In this document: piece after piece, positions 15,971 through 24,062 of the stretch | Position numbering within the stretch: the stretch's first letter is position 1 | Layout of the letters: each line of letters begins with the position of its first letter | DNA from: an archaeon | GTDB taxonomy: Archaea; Thermoproteota; Nitrososphaeria; Nitrososphaerales; Gagatemarchaeaceae | Assembly: GCA_902812495.1 (NCBI GenBank) | Contig: CADDZR010000005.1 | Span: 1-64,000, forward strand | Length of the DNA stretch: 64,000 nucleotides | Direction of reading: 5' to 3' | Program-made: the position numbers and the translations under genes | The notes under the pieces: generated by a model | The model's database searches: none | Seen by the model: only the letters and a program-made list of their open reading frames with translations | What the model was told of the DNA's origin: nothing

Positions 15971-16943
15971 AGTGGAAGCACTAGATATCATGACAGAAGG
16001 AGGGTTACCTCGCGGCACAATAACACAGGTCTTTGGTGAAAAAGCGCTTGGAAAGAGTATTATTTCGCTTCAGGTTGCACACAGGGCAGCTATTGAGGGA
16101 TGCTCAGCAATAATAATAGATACTGAGCAGTCATACACTAGCTACCTGTTACCCTACTGGAAGGAGAGGCTTGAGAAGAGGTTTTCAAAGGAGTTCAAGA
16201 TAAGTAGGGCATACTTAAAGCACGAACAAGGCAAGAAGAAGGGTATCTCAAGAAGCCAGGTTGTCTCAGCAATTGCTGGAACAGTGAAACAGCTTGGCCT
16301 GAACACCTCTGAGTCTGAGATAGGAGAGATAGCAAACATGCTTCTCAGCTCTGTTTCTGTCGAGGTTGAGGAGAGTGGGAACTCATTAATACTCATCGAA
16401 GTTCCAGATATAACTGAGCTGCTTGCACTTCACGGCTTTGACTGCTACATAACAGTGAGCGAGGCAGGTAGAGTTGAAATAAGGCTCAAAAAACCGCCTT
16501 CAATACCATCACCGCTCCAGGACCTTGTTGAGAGGGCAGGTGCATCGCTCATAGTTTATGACTCGATCTCTGCTCCTCTCAAGTCTGTATTTGCAGGAAC
16601 AGCGGACCTTCCTGCAAGGAGTTCAAGTCTCTCAATGCTACTTACAACAGCGCAGAGGCTCTGTTCGAAGTACGGGTTGGCAGTGCTCGCTTTAAGCCAT
16701 GTGACAATCAACCCGATACAGGCTTGGGATAGAAGACCCTTCGGAGGCGTAATACTTGGGCACGAAGCAAAGTTCTCTTTTGAGCTGACAAAACACGGGT
16801 CAAAAAGGTCGGAAGATGCAGAATGTGTGAATCCAGATAAGGATGACAAAAAGTCAAGGGTAATCTGGGCTCAGAGGCACCCTGCAATAGAAGACTACTC
16901 AAGGTTTGGCTATTTTTCTATAGATGAGCTAGGTGTTCACTGA
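15951..16943 (+). CDS. RadA/RecA-superfamily ATPase paralog
   Basis: 330 residues. Walker A GEKALGKS is intact near residues 29-36, followed by AIIIDTEQSYTSYLL (the RecA-family I-D-T-E strand) and Walker B ASLIVYDSISAPL. Between the Walker motifs is an insert of about 100 residues not found in RadA. The C-terminus (FGGVILGHEAKFSFELTK then IWAQRHPAIEDYSRFGYFSI) follows the RecA core L2-like order. No N-terminal helix-hairpin-helix, so it is a RadB-like or diverged RadA paralog rather than the recombinase itself. Overlaps the HerA-like gene and is followed directly by the membrane-protein gene. Confidence 0.8.
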   Translation: MERIRTEVEALDIMTEGGLPRGTITQVFGEKALGKSIISLQVAHRAAIEGCSAIIIDTEQSYTSYLLPYWKERLEKRFSKEFKISRAYLKHEQGKKKGISRSQVVSAIAGTVKQLGLNTSESEIGEIANMLLSSVSVEVEESGNSLILIEVPDITELLALHGFDCYITVSEAGRVEIRLKKPPSIPSPLQDLVERAGASLIVYDSISAPLKSVFAGTADLPARSSSLSMLLTTAQRLCSKYGLAVLALSHVTINPIQAWDRRPFGGVILGHEAKFSFELTKHGSKRSEDAECVNPDKDDKKSRVIWAQRHPAIEDYSRFGYFSIDELGVH

Positions 16944-17885
16944 TTGAGGTACAGGGTGCTTGCCTCTGTACTACTTTTAATTTTGCTCATCCTCGGCATG
17001 TGGCCCTTAGCTCTCCTCTGTTTTCTTTACACTGCCTACCCACTTTTGAGAAGGATACCTAAAATTAGCCTGAGGTACTCTTTCAGTATTCTCATGCTTC
17101 TTCTCTTTACAGTATCAGCATTTTACGGAGGAAGAGTATCATCTATCCTTTTCCTTGCTTTGGCTGTAGTACCATTTGCCACTTACGTGGCTGGTAGGGA
17201 GGTTGTTGAAGAGAAGGATTCATTCCTAGTTAGAGGAAGGTTTGTCCCGCTTACATGGTACGGAGTTGCAAAGGTCAAATTTTCTTCACAGAGGTATGCC
17301 GAGTGTACAAGTCTTATGCCCGATGTTTCGTTCTTTGTAATCTGGAGAGGTAGCCTTTACGCTTTCTTTTCATGCTTTTCTTTTGGAAGGAAGGCCGCTG
17401 AGAAAAAGATACTGGATAAGATGGAAAATGCCCTTGACACAGTAATCCGTAGGGGTGCGTACCTGTTTCCTCTTTGCCCCTCCTCTTTTTCCGAGATACT
17501 GCGCTCTAGGCATATACGAGAGAAATCTAAAGGATACATGATAGGTGATGTAATTTCTTTCAAAAAAAGTGGAAATACTGTAACATACATTTCATTTTAT
17601 AAGAGATCTGAAGGGCCGATGATGGTTCCATACCCTAAAGTTGGCACAACGCAACCAGTTCAGGAAGTGCTTGCGTCTCTGGAAGATCCAGGCATGCCTG
17701 ATGGGGAGCTATCCCTACTTCTTGCAACACTAGCTGCCTTGAGGTCTGGCTTGCTGGACAGCATAAAGAAAGAAAAAGTAGAAGGGAACAAGGTTAATGT
17801 TCGTGTACTTTCTTCACCGAGTATCGAGATGGACGAGAAGCAATTCGACGCAATACTTTCAGTCTATGCAGGGATTAAGAGATAA
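16944..17885 (+). CDS. membrane protein of the HerA-like/RadA-like cluster, unknown function
   Basis: 313 residues starting TTG immediately after the RadA-like stop codon, so translationally coupled. Three to four hydrophobic segments cover residues about 5-30, 45-62 and 65-85; the remaining 220 residues are soluble, probably cytoplasmic, with mixed alpha/beta character. No recognised domain or catalytic motif. Its tight coupling to two ATPase-like genes suggests a shared function at the membrane, which is inference only. Confidence 0.65.
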   Translation: MRYRVLASVLLLILLILGMWPLALLCFLYTAYPLLRRIPKISLRYSFSILMLLLFTVSAFYGGRVSSILFLALAVVPFATYVAGREVVEEKDSFLVRGRFVPLTWYGVAKVKFSSQRYAECTSLMPDVSFFVIWRGSLYAFFSCFSFGRKAAEKKILDKMENALDTVIRRGAYLFPLCPSSFSEILRSRHIREKSKGYMIGDVISFKKSGNTVTYISFYKRSEGPMMVPYPKVGTTQPVQEVLASLEDPGMPDGELSLLLATLAALRSGLLDSIKKEKVEGNKVNVRVLSSPSIEMDEKQFDAILSVYAGIKR

Positions 17886-17889
17886 ATAC
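17880..17889 (+). promoter_or_regulatory. TATA-like box upstream of the phosphoesterase
   Basis: AGATAAATAC is centred about 27 nt before an ATA codon at 17912 that precedes the signal sequence of the phosphoesterase. The spacing is that of a leaderless archaeal promoter and is the basis for the proposed 17912 start. It overlaps the stop codon of the preceding gene. Confidence 0.35.
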
Positions 17890-17911
17890 ACTGCAGACTA
17901 ATCCCCCTCCG

Positions 17912-19273
17912 ATAAAAACGAACCGAAGAAAGAAGGGCCTGCTTGCAACGGCCGGTGCGATCACAGCATCGTTGATTCTCATCTTACTCCTGCTCCAAGG
18001 AATGAACAGGGCTTCTGTCCCATTTAACCACATCGTGGTACTGATGCAGGAGAACAGGACCTTCGACAACTATTTCTGGACGTACCCAGGGCAGGTTGGC
18101 TATAACCCATCCCTTTGCATGCCCCTTACAAGGACCCAGGGGTGCATGAGGCCCTGGCAAACTAACAGAACAGCTATACCCTCTGACCTGCCACATGACT
18201 GGGTATCCACCCACATTGCCTACGATAACGGCTCTATGGATGGTTTCATGCGCGCCGCATCAAACAATCCATATGTCATGAGCTACTACGACGAGGATAC
18301 ACTACCCTATCTCTGGTTCTTTGCAAGGAACTATGTTCTTGCAGACGAATTCTTCACTTCAGCAAAGAGTTACAGTCAGCCAAATCACTGGTACATGATA
18401 GCTGGAAGAGCACCTAACGTTTCCCTCTATGAGAATGCTGCAACAGAGAGAAACCAATGCTACAACCAGCTGACAGGTAAGCTCACTCTCCAGAGCTGCG
18501 AGTACATAAATCAGGCAAACGAGATAGAGACTATGGCTGAGATACTGACAGAGCATGGCATAAGCTGGAAGTACTACGATCTGCCTGCACCAGAAAACGC
18601 AACACTTGCTCAGGCTATCGAAGGTAAATGTAGGGGTTGCAACCCGTTTGACTACTGGAATCCGCTAATGGCAAAGAACGCAACTTATACAGACAGAGAC
18701 TTCAGCTCAAGTGTCGTACCAAGGATACAGTTCTTTTGGGACGTAGCAAACGGTACTCTTCCCCAAGTATCATGGATAATACCAAGCCCCCCGATAAGTG
18801 ACCACCCCCCTGCAAACATAACACTTGGGATGTGGTGGATTACGTATGTAGCGGACACGATAATGAAAAGCAAATACTGGTATGACACAGTGCTTATAGT
18901 ACTCTGGGATGACTATGGAGGCTTCTTTGACACTGTGAAGCCCCCAAACGTCGACAACTACGGGCTAAGCTTTAGATGCCCAGCCCTGATAATATCTGCA
19001 TACTCGAAGAGCGGCTTTCTCGACCACACTATTTACAGCTTTGAGTCCGTACTCAGGTTCATTGAGTGGAGGTTCAACCTACCCTTTCTTAGCGAGAGGG
19101 ACAAGAATGCAAACAACATTCTCAACGCTTTTGACCTTTCACATCCTCCTAGAGGGCCAAAACCAATAAACATGACAGATAAGCAGGTAGCCAGCATTAT
19201 GCCATATATATTTCAGGGCTACAGGAAATATGCTGCTCAACAGCTGCAGTTTGTGAACAACGACCCCGATTGA
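17912..19273 (+). CDS. secreted phosphoesterase (phospholipase C / acid phosphatase AcpA family)
   Basis: About 453 residues. The conserved NHIVVLMQENRTFDNYF motif holds the active-site region of the phosphoesterase (alkaline-phosphatase superfamily) family; later metal-ligand blocks are HPPANITLG and VLWDDYGGFFDTV. The N-terminus upstream of the first canonical start (TTG 17972) encodes KTNRRKKGLLATAGAITASL and a hydrophobic run, a twin-arginine-like signal, so translation should begin upstream, yet only ATA or CTG codons are available. Many bacterial relatives are Tat-exported. Substrate (phospholipid or phosphate monoester) undetermined. Confidence 0.85.
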   Translation: MKTNRRKKGLLATAGAITASLILILLLLQGMNRASVPFNHIVVLMQENRTFDNYFWTYPGQVGYNPSLCMPLTRTQGCMRPWQTNRTAIPSDLPHDWVSTHIAYDNGSMDGFMRAASNNPYVMSYYDEDTLPYLWFFARNYVLADEFFTSAKSYSQPNHWYMIAGRAPNVSLYENAATERNQCYNQLTGKLTLQSCEYINQANEIETMAEILTEHGISWKYYDLPAPENATLAQAIEGKCRGCNPFDYWNPLMAKNATYTDRDFSSSVVPRIQFFWDVANGTLPQVSWIIPSPPISDHPPANITLGMWWITYVADTIMKSKYWYDTVLIVLWDDYGGFFDTVKPPNVDNYGLSFRCPALIISAYSKSGFLDHTIYSFESVLRFIEWRFNLPFLSERDKNANNILNAFDLSHPPRGPKPINMTDKQVASIMPYIFQGYRKYAAQQLQFVNNDPD

Positions 19274-19316
19274 AACGTGCAATAAGATAAAATAACGTAA
19301 AGCTAAGGCATCTGGT

Positions 19317-20132
19317 ATGGAAGGAAGCGACGAAGGCTATACATTTCAGGACCCCTATAAGAAGTACAAGCTGGAGCTAAGGATTATTCCGGTTGATAAG
19401 CTTCAAGTTGTGAAACATCAGAGAAAGCCTAGTGAAGCGCACGTTAAGCATCTTGTATCTTCGATAGAAAGGATAGGTTTCCTTGTGCCTGTCATAGCTG
19501 TGCAGAAGCATGGAGGGGATGGGTACATGATAATCGACGGGCAGCACAGGTTTCTTGCTGCAAAGAAGCTCGGTATATCTGAACTTCCTGTTATCGTCGT
19601 TCCGGACAATCTTGCGGAAAAGATGATGAACTTTAACATAGAGAAAGAGCTGAACATAAGGGAGAAGGCACAAGTTGCCCTTGCAATATACAGGGAATAC
19701 CTGGAGACAAGGCCAGAAATGGAAGAGGCTGATGCTCTCCTAGTTGACTCGATAGAACAAGCATACTATGTTACTCTTGGCATTGGGTACGAAAAGGCTG
19801 AAAGGCTTACCGGCAGTGCTTTCGAGCCAATCCTGAAGAAATGCGATGGGTTCCTTGCACTGAAGCTAAAGGAGGCTGCGATTGAAAGGCAGGCTAGAGC
19901 CGAGAAGATTATAGAGGCAAACAATCACGTCAGGTCGATAGCTGACAAGATAAAGCAAATGGGTAGATGGCATCCCTTTGTATACCAGCAGATAATATCT
20001 GCCTCTAACCCGTTCAAGAGGAAGAGGAAGGTTGAAGAAGATTTCAACACAGCCATAAACAGGATGATAGAAAGGCTGAAGGAGATAGAGAACAAGCCGG
20101 AACAAATACTAAAAGAGTCTGTGGAAATATAG
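19317..20132 (+). CDS. ParB/sulfiredoxin-domain protein
   Basis: 271 residues. A ParB N-terminal domain covers about residues 20-120: IIPVDKLQVVKHQRKPSE, SSIERIGFLVPVIAV, and the catalytic-loop motif DGQHRFLAAKKLG. In this fold the loop binds CTP or ATP in ParB, SerK and Srx relatives. The C-terminal half is helical and basic (KRKRKVEEDF) and lacks a recognisable ParB HTH. No ParA ATPase is adjacent, so a standard plasmid-type partition role is not supported; a nucleoid, kinase or regulator function is possible. Monocistronic. Confidence 0.8.
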   Translation: MEGSDEGYTFQDPYKKYKLELRIIPVDKLQVVKHQRKPSEAHVKHLVSSIERIGFLVPVIAVQKHGGDGYMIIDGQHRFLAAKKLGISELPVIVVPDNLAEKMMNFNIEKELNIREKAQVALAIYREYLETRPEMEEADALLVDSIEQAYYVTLGIGYEKAERLTGSAFEPILKKCDGFLALKLKEAAIERQARAEKIIEANNHVRSIADKIKQMGRWHPFVYQQIISASNPFKRKRKVEEDFNTAINRMIERLKEIENKPEQILKESVEI

Positions 20133-20196
20133 GTTTATTCCTAAAGTAATATTTTCAATATAAGCATAAATAAAGTAGGAATTTAATAGGCGGGGC

Positions 20197-21426
20197 ATGA
20201 GATTTCATCTTGAATGCAGAGAATGCTCCACCCCCTATCTTCCCCAGAAGGTAGCAATATGCGAAAACTGTCTGGCGCCGCTCGATGTTGTTTACGAGAA
20301 TGTGAAAATAGAGAAGTCAGAGCTTGAGTTAAGGGAGAAGAACATGTGGAGATACTTCGAGCTTCTCCCAATTTCAAGCAAGAAAAGCATAGTTAACCTT
20401 GGTACAGGCTTCACACCACTTCTAAAAGCTGAGAAAATCTCAGAGAGCCTTGGAGTTTCTCTATACCTGAAGAACGACACAGTCAATCCAACACTCTCCT
20501 TTAAGGACAGGCCCGCAGGTGTCGCTGTATCCAAGGCAGTTGAGTTCGGCGATAAGGCTGTATGCTGTGTTTCAACAGGAAACCTTGCTGCATCTGTTGC
20601 TGCTCATGCGTCAAAGGCAGGAATAGAAGCATACGTAATAACGCCCCAGAATATTGAGAGAGAGAAGTTTACACAGATAGCCGCATACTCTGCTCATGTA
20701 ATTGCTGTGAAGGGAACCTACGACGACGCAAACAGGCTCGCAGCCCTTGCATCGCTGGAGCTTGGCTGGAATGTCGTAAACATAACTTCCAGACCGTACT
20801 ACGTTGAAGGTTCCAAGACAATAGCGTACGAGATATGTGAGCAGCTTGCATGGAACGTTCCTGACTTTGTTGTTGTACCGTGCGCAAGCGGTGCATTACT
20901 TAGGTCGATACACAGGGGCTTCAAGGAATTTTACGAAGCTGGGCTGATTTACTCGCTACCAAGGCTTGTTGGTGCCCAGGCAGCCGGATGTGCGCCCCTT
21001 GTGAAAGCATTTTACAGAGGCACAACGGAGATAGAACCTGTCAAGGAACCGGATACAGTAGCAAAGAGTATAGCAATAGGAGATCCAGCAGACGGCAAGT
21101 ATGCAATAAGGTCTGTACTTGAAACAGACGGATGCATGGAGGAGGCTGATGACAGGGAGATAGTAGAAGCAATAAGACTTCTCGCCTCGAAGGAGGGTGT
21201 CTTTGCTGAGCCCGCTGGGGGCGTAACAGTTGCTGTAACAAAGAAGCTAGTTGAGCTTGGTTTCATAGAGAAAGGGAGCAGTGTTGCGTGCTGCATAACT
21301 GGAAACGGCATAAAGGCACAGGAGCTGGTGCTAGAAGGTTTCTCTCCGCCTGTAATAGAGCCTGACATAAAGGAACTTGCAAGGGCAGTCTCTGGCGAGG
21401 TTGAAGAGCTACATGCCAAAAGTTAA
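20197..21426 (+). CDS. threonine synthase-like PLP enzyme
   Basis: 409 residues. N-terminal zinc ribbon (CRECSTPY and CENCLAPL, two C-x2-C pairs), then a fold-type II PLP domain: LGTGFTPLLKAEKI, and the PLP lysine in LSFKDRPAGVAVSKA near residue 110, with the phosphate-binding segment VSTGNLAASVAAHA. Threonine synthase makes threonine from O-phosphohomoserine. The operon partner genes (ubiquitin-like carrier and E1) raise the alternative that this paralog uses carrier-bound sulfur to make cysteine or homocysteine. Overlaps the Ubl gene by 14 nt. Confidence 0.85.
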   Translation: MRFHLECRECSTPYLPQKVAICENCLAPLDVVYENVKIEKSELELREKNMWRYFELLPISSKKSIVNLGTGFTPLLKAEKISESLGVSLYLKNDTVNPTLSFKDRPAGVAVSKAVEFGDKAVCCVSTGNLAASVAAHASKAGIEAYVITPQNIEREKFTQIAAYSAHVIAVKGTYDDANRLAALASLELGWNVVNITSRPYYVEGSKTIAYEICEQLAWNVPDFVVVPCASGALLRSIHRGFKEFYEAGLIYSLPRLVGAQAAGCAPLVKAFYRGTTEIEPVKEPDTVAKSIAIGDPADGKYAIRSVLETDGCMEEADDREIVEAIRLLASKEGVFAEPAGGVTVAVTKKLVELGFIEKGSSVACCITGNGIKAQELVLEGFSPPVIEPDIKELARAVSGEVEELHAKS

Positions 21427-21682
21427 GCTTTACGGACATATTGCAAGGTACTCTTCGCCCGAGCTGACAGTGGCATCAAGAAATGTAAGGGAGCTTCTTG
21501 AGGATCTATGCAAACTGTCTGGAAGCAGGCTAGGAGAGCTTATTCTAGACAGCCAGGGTAAGTTAAGGGAGTTCATAAGGATATACGTGAATCAAACAGA
21601 TATAAGGTATCTAGCAGGACTTGAGACAGAGCTTTCCTCTGATGATGTCGTTACAATAATGCCTGCTCTTGCAGGGGGTTAA
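21413..21682 (+). CDS. ubiquitin-like sulfur carrier (MoaD/ThiS/SAMP family)
   Basis: 89 residues from ATG 21413, beta-grasp pattern (MPKVKLYGHIARYS ... DDVVTIMPALAGG) with the diagnostic C-terminal Gly-Gly that an E1 adenylates. MoaD, ThiS and archaeal SAMP proteins share this. It begins inside the end of the threonine-synthase gene and is 33 nt before the E1-like gene, so the three form an operon. The choice between molybdopterin, thiamine, tRNA thiolation or amino-acid sulfur transfer cannot be made from sequence; the operon favours sulfur transfer to the PLP enzyme. Confidence 0.85.
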   Translation: MPKVKLYGHIARYSSPELTVASRNVRELLEDLCKLSGSRLGELILDSQGKLREFIRIYVNQTDIRYLAGLETELSSDDVVTIMPALAGG

Positions 21683-21715
21683 TTGGAATAATTTAAATCA
21701 AGGGGTAGGGTAATT

Positions 21716-22861
21716 ATGCATGTGAGTGTATTTGAGCTTGACGAAAATACCTTCCTGAGATACAGTAGGCACCTCATAATTCCAGAGGTTGGGCTTGAGG
21801 GTCAGAGGAAGCTAAAAAATTCCTCAGTTATTGTCGTGGGTGCCGGAGGGCTCGGGTCGCCTGCACTCCTCTACCTTGCAGCTGCAGGTATCGGAAGGAT
21901 AGGTATCGTGGATTATGATACTGTCGAGAGGAGCAATCTGCAGAGGCAGGTAATTTACACAGAAAAGGACTTGGGAAGGAGGAAGGTGGAGGCTGCTAAG
22001 GAAAGGATAGAATCACTCAACCCAGACGTCAGGGTTGAGACGTATGACCTCAGGATAGACAGCTCGAATGCCCTCGAGATTCTAAAGAACTATGACATTA
22101 TTATAGACGGAAGTGACAACTTCCCGACGAGGTACCTACTAAGCGATTCCTCCGTTTTACTATCGAAGCCTTTTATCTACGGCAGCATTTATAGATTTGA
22201 TGGACAGGTCTCTTTCATAGACCCAAGGCGGGGTCCGTGCTACAGATGTCTCTACCCAGAACCTCCTCCACCCGATGCTATCCCAACATGTGCGGAGGGA
22301 GGTGTCCTCGGCCTTCTCGCTGGTATAGTAGGCAGCATACAAGCCCTTGAGGCAGTTAAATACATTCTTGGGAGAGGGAGGCTTCTTCTTGGTAAGCTTC
22401 TTGTTGTCGATACCCTGAACCTCGAGTTCACAGTGCTGAACATAGAGAAGGACCCCGAATGCAAGGCATGTAGCAAGAAGGAGATAACAAACCTGATCGA
22501 TTACGACAATTTTTGCGGGATAGGAGAAGGAAGGAAGGAGATGCTCATATCTGTGCAGGAACTCGAAGAAAGGCTTAGGCAAGGAGCAAGGATAAGGCTT
22601 GTTGACGTACGGGAACCCTATGAGACAGAGCTTTACAGGATAGACGGTGCGGAAAGGATACCATTCTCAAAACTTGTAGAGAGTGCGGGCAGGTTTGATA
22701 GCTCAGAAGAGATAGTTGTGTTCTGCCATACAGGAATAAAGGGTGCAAGGGCTGCAAGGATTCTCAGGGAAATGGGCTTTTCAAAGGCAAGGAACCTAGC
22801 TGGGGGCGTACTCGCATGGGCATCATACAACGCAAGCCAGAAAGATAAAACCAATTCTTAA
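21716..22861 (+). CDS. E1-like adenylyltransferase fused to rhodanese (MoeB/ThiF-like)
   Basis: 381 residues. The E1 domain starts RYSRHLIIPEVGLEGQRKL; nucleotide-binding loop GAGGLGSPALLYLAAAG; then LQRQ. Zinc ligands lie in CYRC and CKAC, and PTCAEGGVLG holds the conserved cysteine region. The C-terminal 100 residues are a rhodanese domain with the active-site loop CHTGIKGARAA, which carries a persulfide. E1 and rhodanese in one chain activates the carrier's C-terminal glycine and supplies sulfur to form a thiocarboxylate. It follows the ubiquitin-like gene in the same operon. Confidence 0.92.
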   Translation: MHVSVFELDENTFLRYSRHLIIPEVGLEGQRKLKNSSVIVVGAGGLGSPALLYLAAAGIGRIGIVDYDTVERSNLQRQVIYTEKDLGRRKVEAAKERIESLNPDVRVETYDLRIDSSNALEILKNYDIIIDGSDNFPTRYLLSDSSVLLSKPFIYGSIYRFDGQVSFIDPRRGPCYRCLYPEPPPPDAIPTCAEGGVLGLLAGIVGSIQALEAVKYILGRGRLLLGKLLVVDTLNLEFTVLNIEKDPECKACSKKEITNLIDYDNFCGIGEGRKEMLISVQELEERLRQGARIRLVDVREPYETELYRIDGAERIPFSKLVESAGRFDSSEEIVVFCHTGIKGARAARILREMGFSKARNLAGGVLAWASYNASQKDKTNS

Positions 22862-22888
22862 ATTTAGCACAGCAACACAGATGCTACC

Positions 22889-23608
22889 TTGCAAAATGGT
22901 ACAGGATTAACATTAAGGTGGTTGCTCACATACGCATTTATCTTCTATCTCTTCGTTGCAGCAATTTTAGTTAGACTGAAAATCTCCATATTTCTCGACC
23001 TCCTTCCTGTGTTCCTTGTGCCTCTTTATCTGTTCCACTCTTTTAGCGAGATGAGTAGGAGGGACGCCATAATTTTCCTTGCCATCTCCTTCCTTGTTTC
23101 TTACTCCTTTGAGTATCTAGGTGTGACAACAGGGTTCCCCTTTGGGAGGTACAGCTACAACTCCTTTCTTGAGCCATTTATAGGTCCTGTACCTGCAGTA
23201 ATACCAATGATGTGGGCATCGTTGGGTTACTTCTGCTACATGGCTTCTGGTTCTTCCTTATTCTCTTCGTTGATGATGGTTACCCTTGACACAGCACTTG
23301 ACCCGAGAGTTTCACCACACCTCTGGAAATGGTTGGATGGAGGAGTTTATTTTGGCGTGCCACCACTTAACTTTCTTGGATGGTTTGTTACCTCCTTTGC
23401 CATCTTCCTTTCTTTCAGGGTGGTTTCAGGGTATTCTTGCAGGGGTTCAAGCAGATACCTTCTCTTTTACCTAATGTTTGGCTCTGCACAGTGCTTTACA
23501 GATGCGGTTGTCGGTCTTTACCTGCCTGCATTTCTCTCCTTCCTTTTCGTTTTATCGCTCTTTGCATCAGGAAGGTACCTTCTCAAATCTTCTCCGTTCC
23601 TGCCTTGA
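22889..23608 (+). CDS. carotenoid 1,2-hydratase-like membrane protein (CruF / bisanhydrobacterioruberin hydratase family)
   Basis: 239 residues from a TTG start, with seven or so hydrophobic helices. The family motifs are visible: TGFPFGRYSYNSFL, GPVPAVIPMMWASLGY, and a DTALDPRVSP motif followed by WKWLDGGVYFGVPPLNFLGW. The family hydrates terminal double bonds of C40/C50 carotenoids (CruF, CrtC-type and haloarchaeal hydratases) and sits in the membrane. No other carotenoid genes are in this window. TTG start chosen because it precedes the first helix and no in-frame ATG precedes it. Confidence 0.8.
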   Translation: MQNGTGLTLRWLLTYAFIFYLFVAAILVRLKISIFLDLLPVFLVPLYLFHSFSEMSRRDAIIFLAISFLVSYSFEYLGVTTGFPFGRYSYNSFLEPFIGPVPAVIPMMWASLGYFCYMASGSSLFSSLMMVTLDTALDPRVSPHLWKWLDGGVYFGVPPLNFLGWFVTSFAIFLSFRVVSGYSCRGSSRYLLFYLMFGSAQCFTDAVVGLYLPAFLSFLFVLSLFASGRYLLKSSPFLP

Positions 23609-23633
23609 AGACCTTTCCCAAAAGCAATAGGAG

Positions 23634-23645
23634 ATGTTTAAATCG
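23634..23645 (+). promoter_or_regulatory. TATA-like box before the small membrane gene
   Basis: TGTTTAAATCG lies about 22-27 nt before ATG 23663. This predicts a leaderless transcript near 23663-23667 and therefore initiation at that ATG, in a different frame from the long open frame downstream. Confidence 0.35.
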
Positions 23646-23662
23646 AGGCCAAAAGTCTTCTC

Positions 23663-24062
23663 ATGACGATAGAAAACGAACTCGCGGCTATTCGCCTTTG
23701 GTTTAATTCTTTTTATAGCTGGTCTTATATCAGGTTTTTATCCTGTCACCTTCTTTGGGCTTATCCTCGTAATCACTTCTTTAATTCCGAGACAAAAGGT
23801 AAAACAAACAGAAGTAAAACGTCAAGAGGTTACCCGAGAGCAGGAATACGGAACATCAAGACAAGAGAATGTGCAAGAAAAGATGAGTGCTGGACAAAGT
23901 GTCCGTGAAGTTCCTTACATTATGCCAGCCCTTTTCCCCGATCCAATACTTCCACCAATATCTCCAATAGAGATAAAGGAGAGAACAGAGGAAGAAAAAG
24001 GTAAGGATGATGAGGTAATAGAGCTACTCCTTCTTCTTTCTGCTCTAAGGCTGCTCAGCTAA
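23663..24062 (+). CDS. small membrane protein with charged tail, start/frame unresolved
   Basis: The frame open from 23673 to 24062 encodes two hydrophobic helices (RLFAFGLILFIAGLISG and FFGLILVITSLI), a charged linker (RQKVKQTEVKRQEVTREQE), and a tail rich in Pro, Glu and Lys ending VIELLLLLSALRLLS. That frame has no ATG, GTG or TTG before the helices and begins right after a TAG. The promoter-matched ATG at 23663 (MTIENELAA) is one base out of phase. Either a +1 frameshift has damaged the start, initiation is non-canonical, or the sequence has an error. Convergent with the HtpX gene (4 nt overlap). Unknown function. Confidence 0.5.

Noticed and set aside
20197-22861. Ubiquitin-like protein-modification operon as in some Aigarchaeota
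   Set aside because: There is no E2, E3 or JAMM peptidase, and the E1 carries a rhodanese domain, so sulfur transfer fits better.
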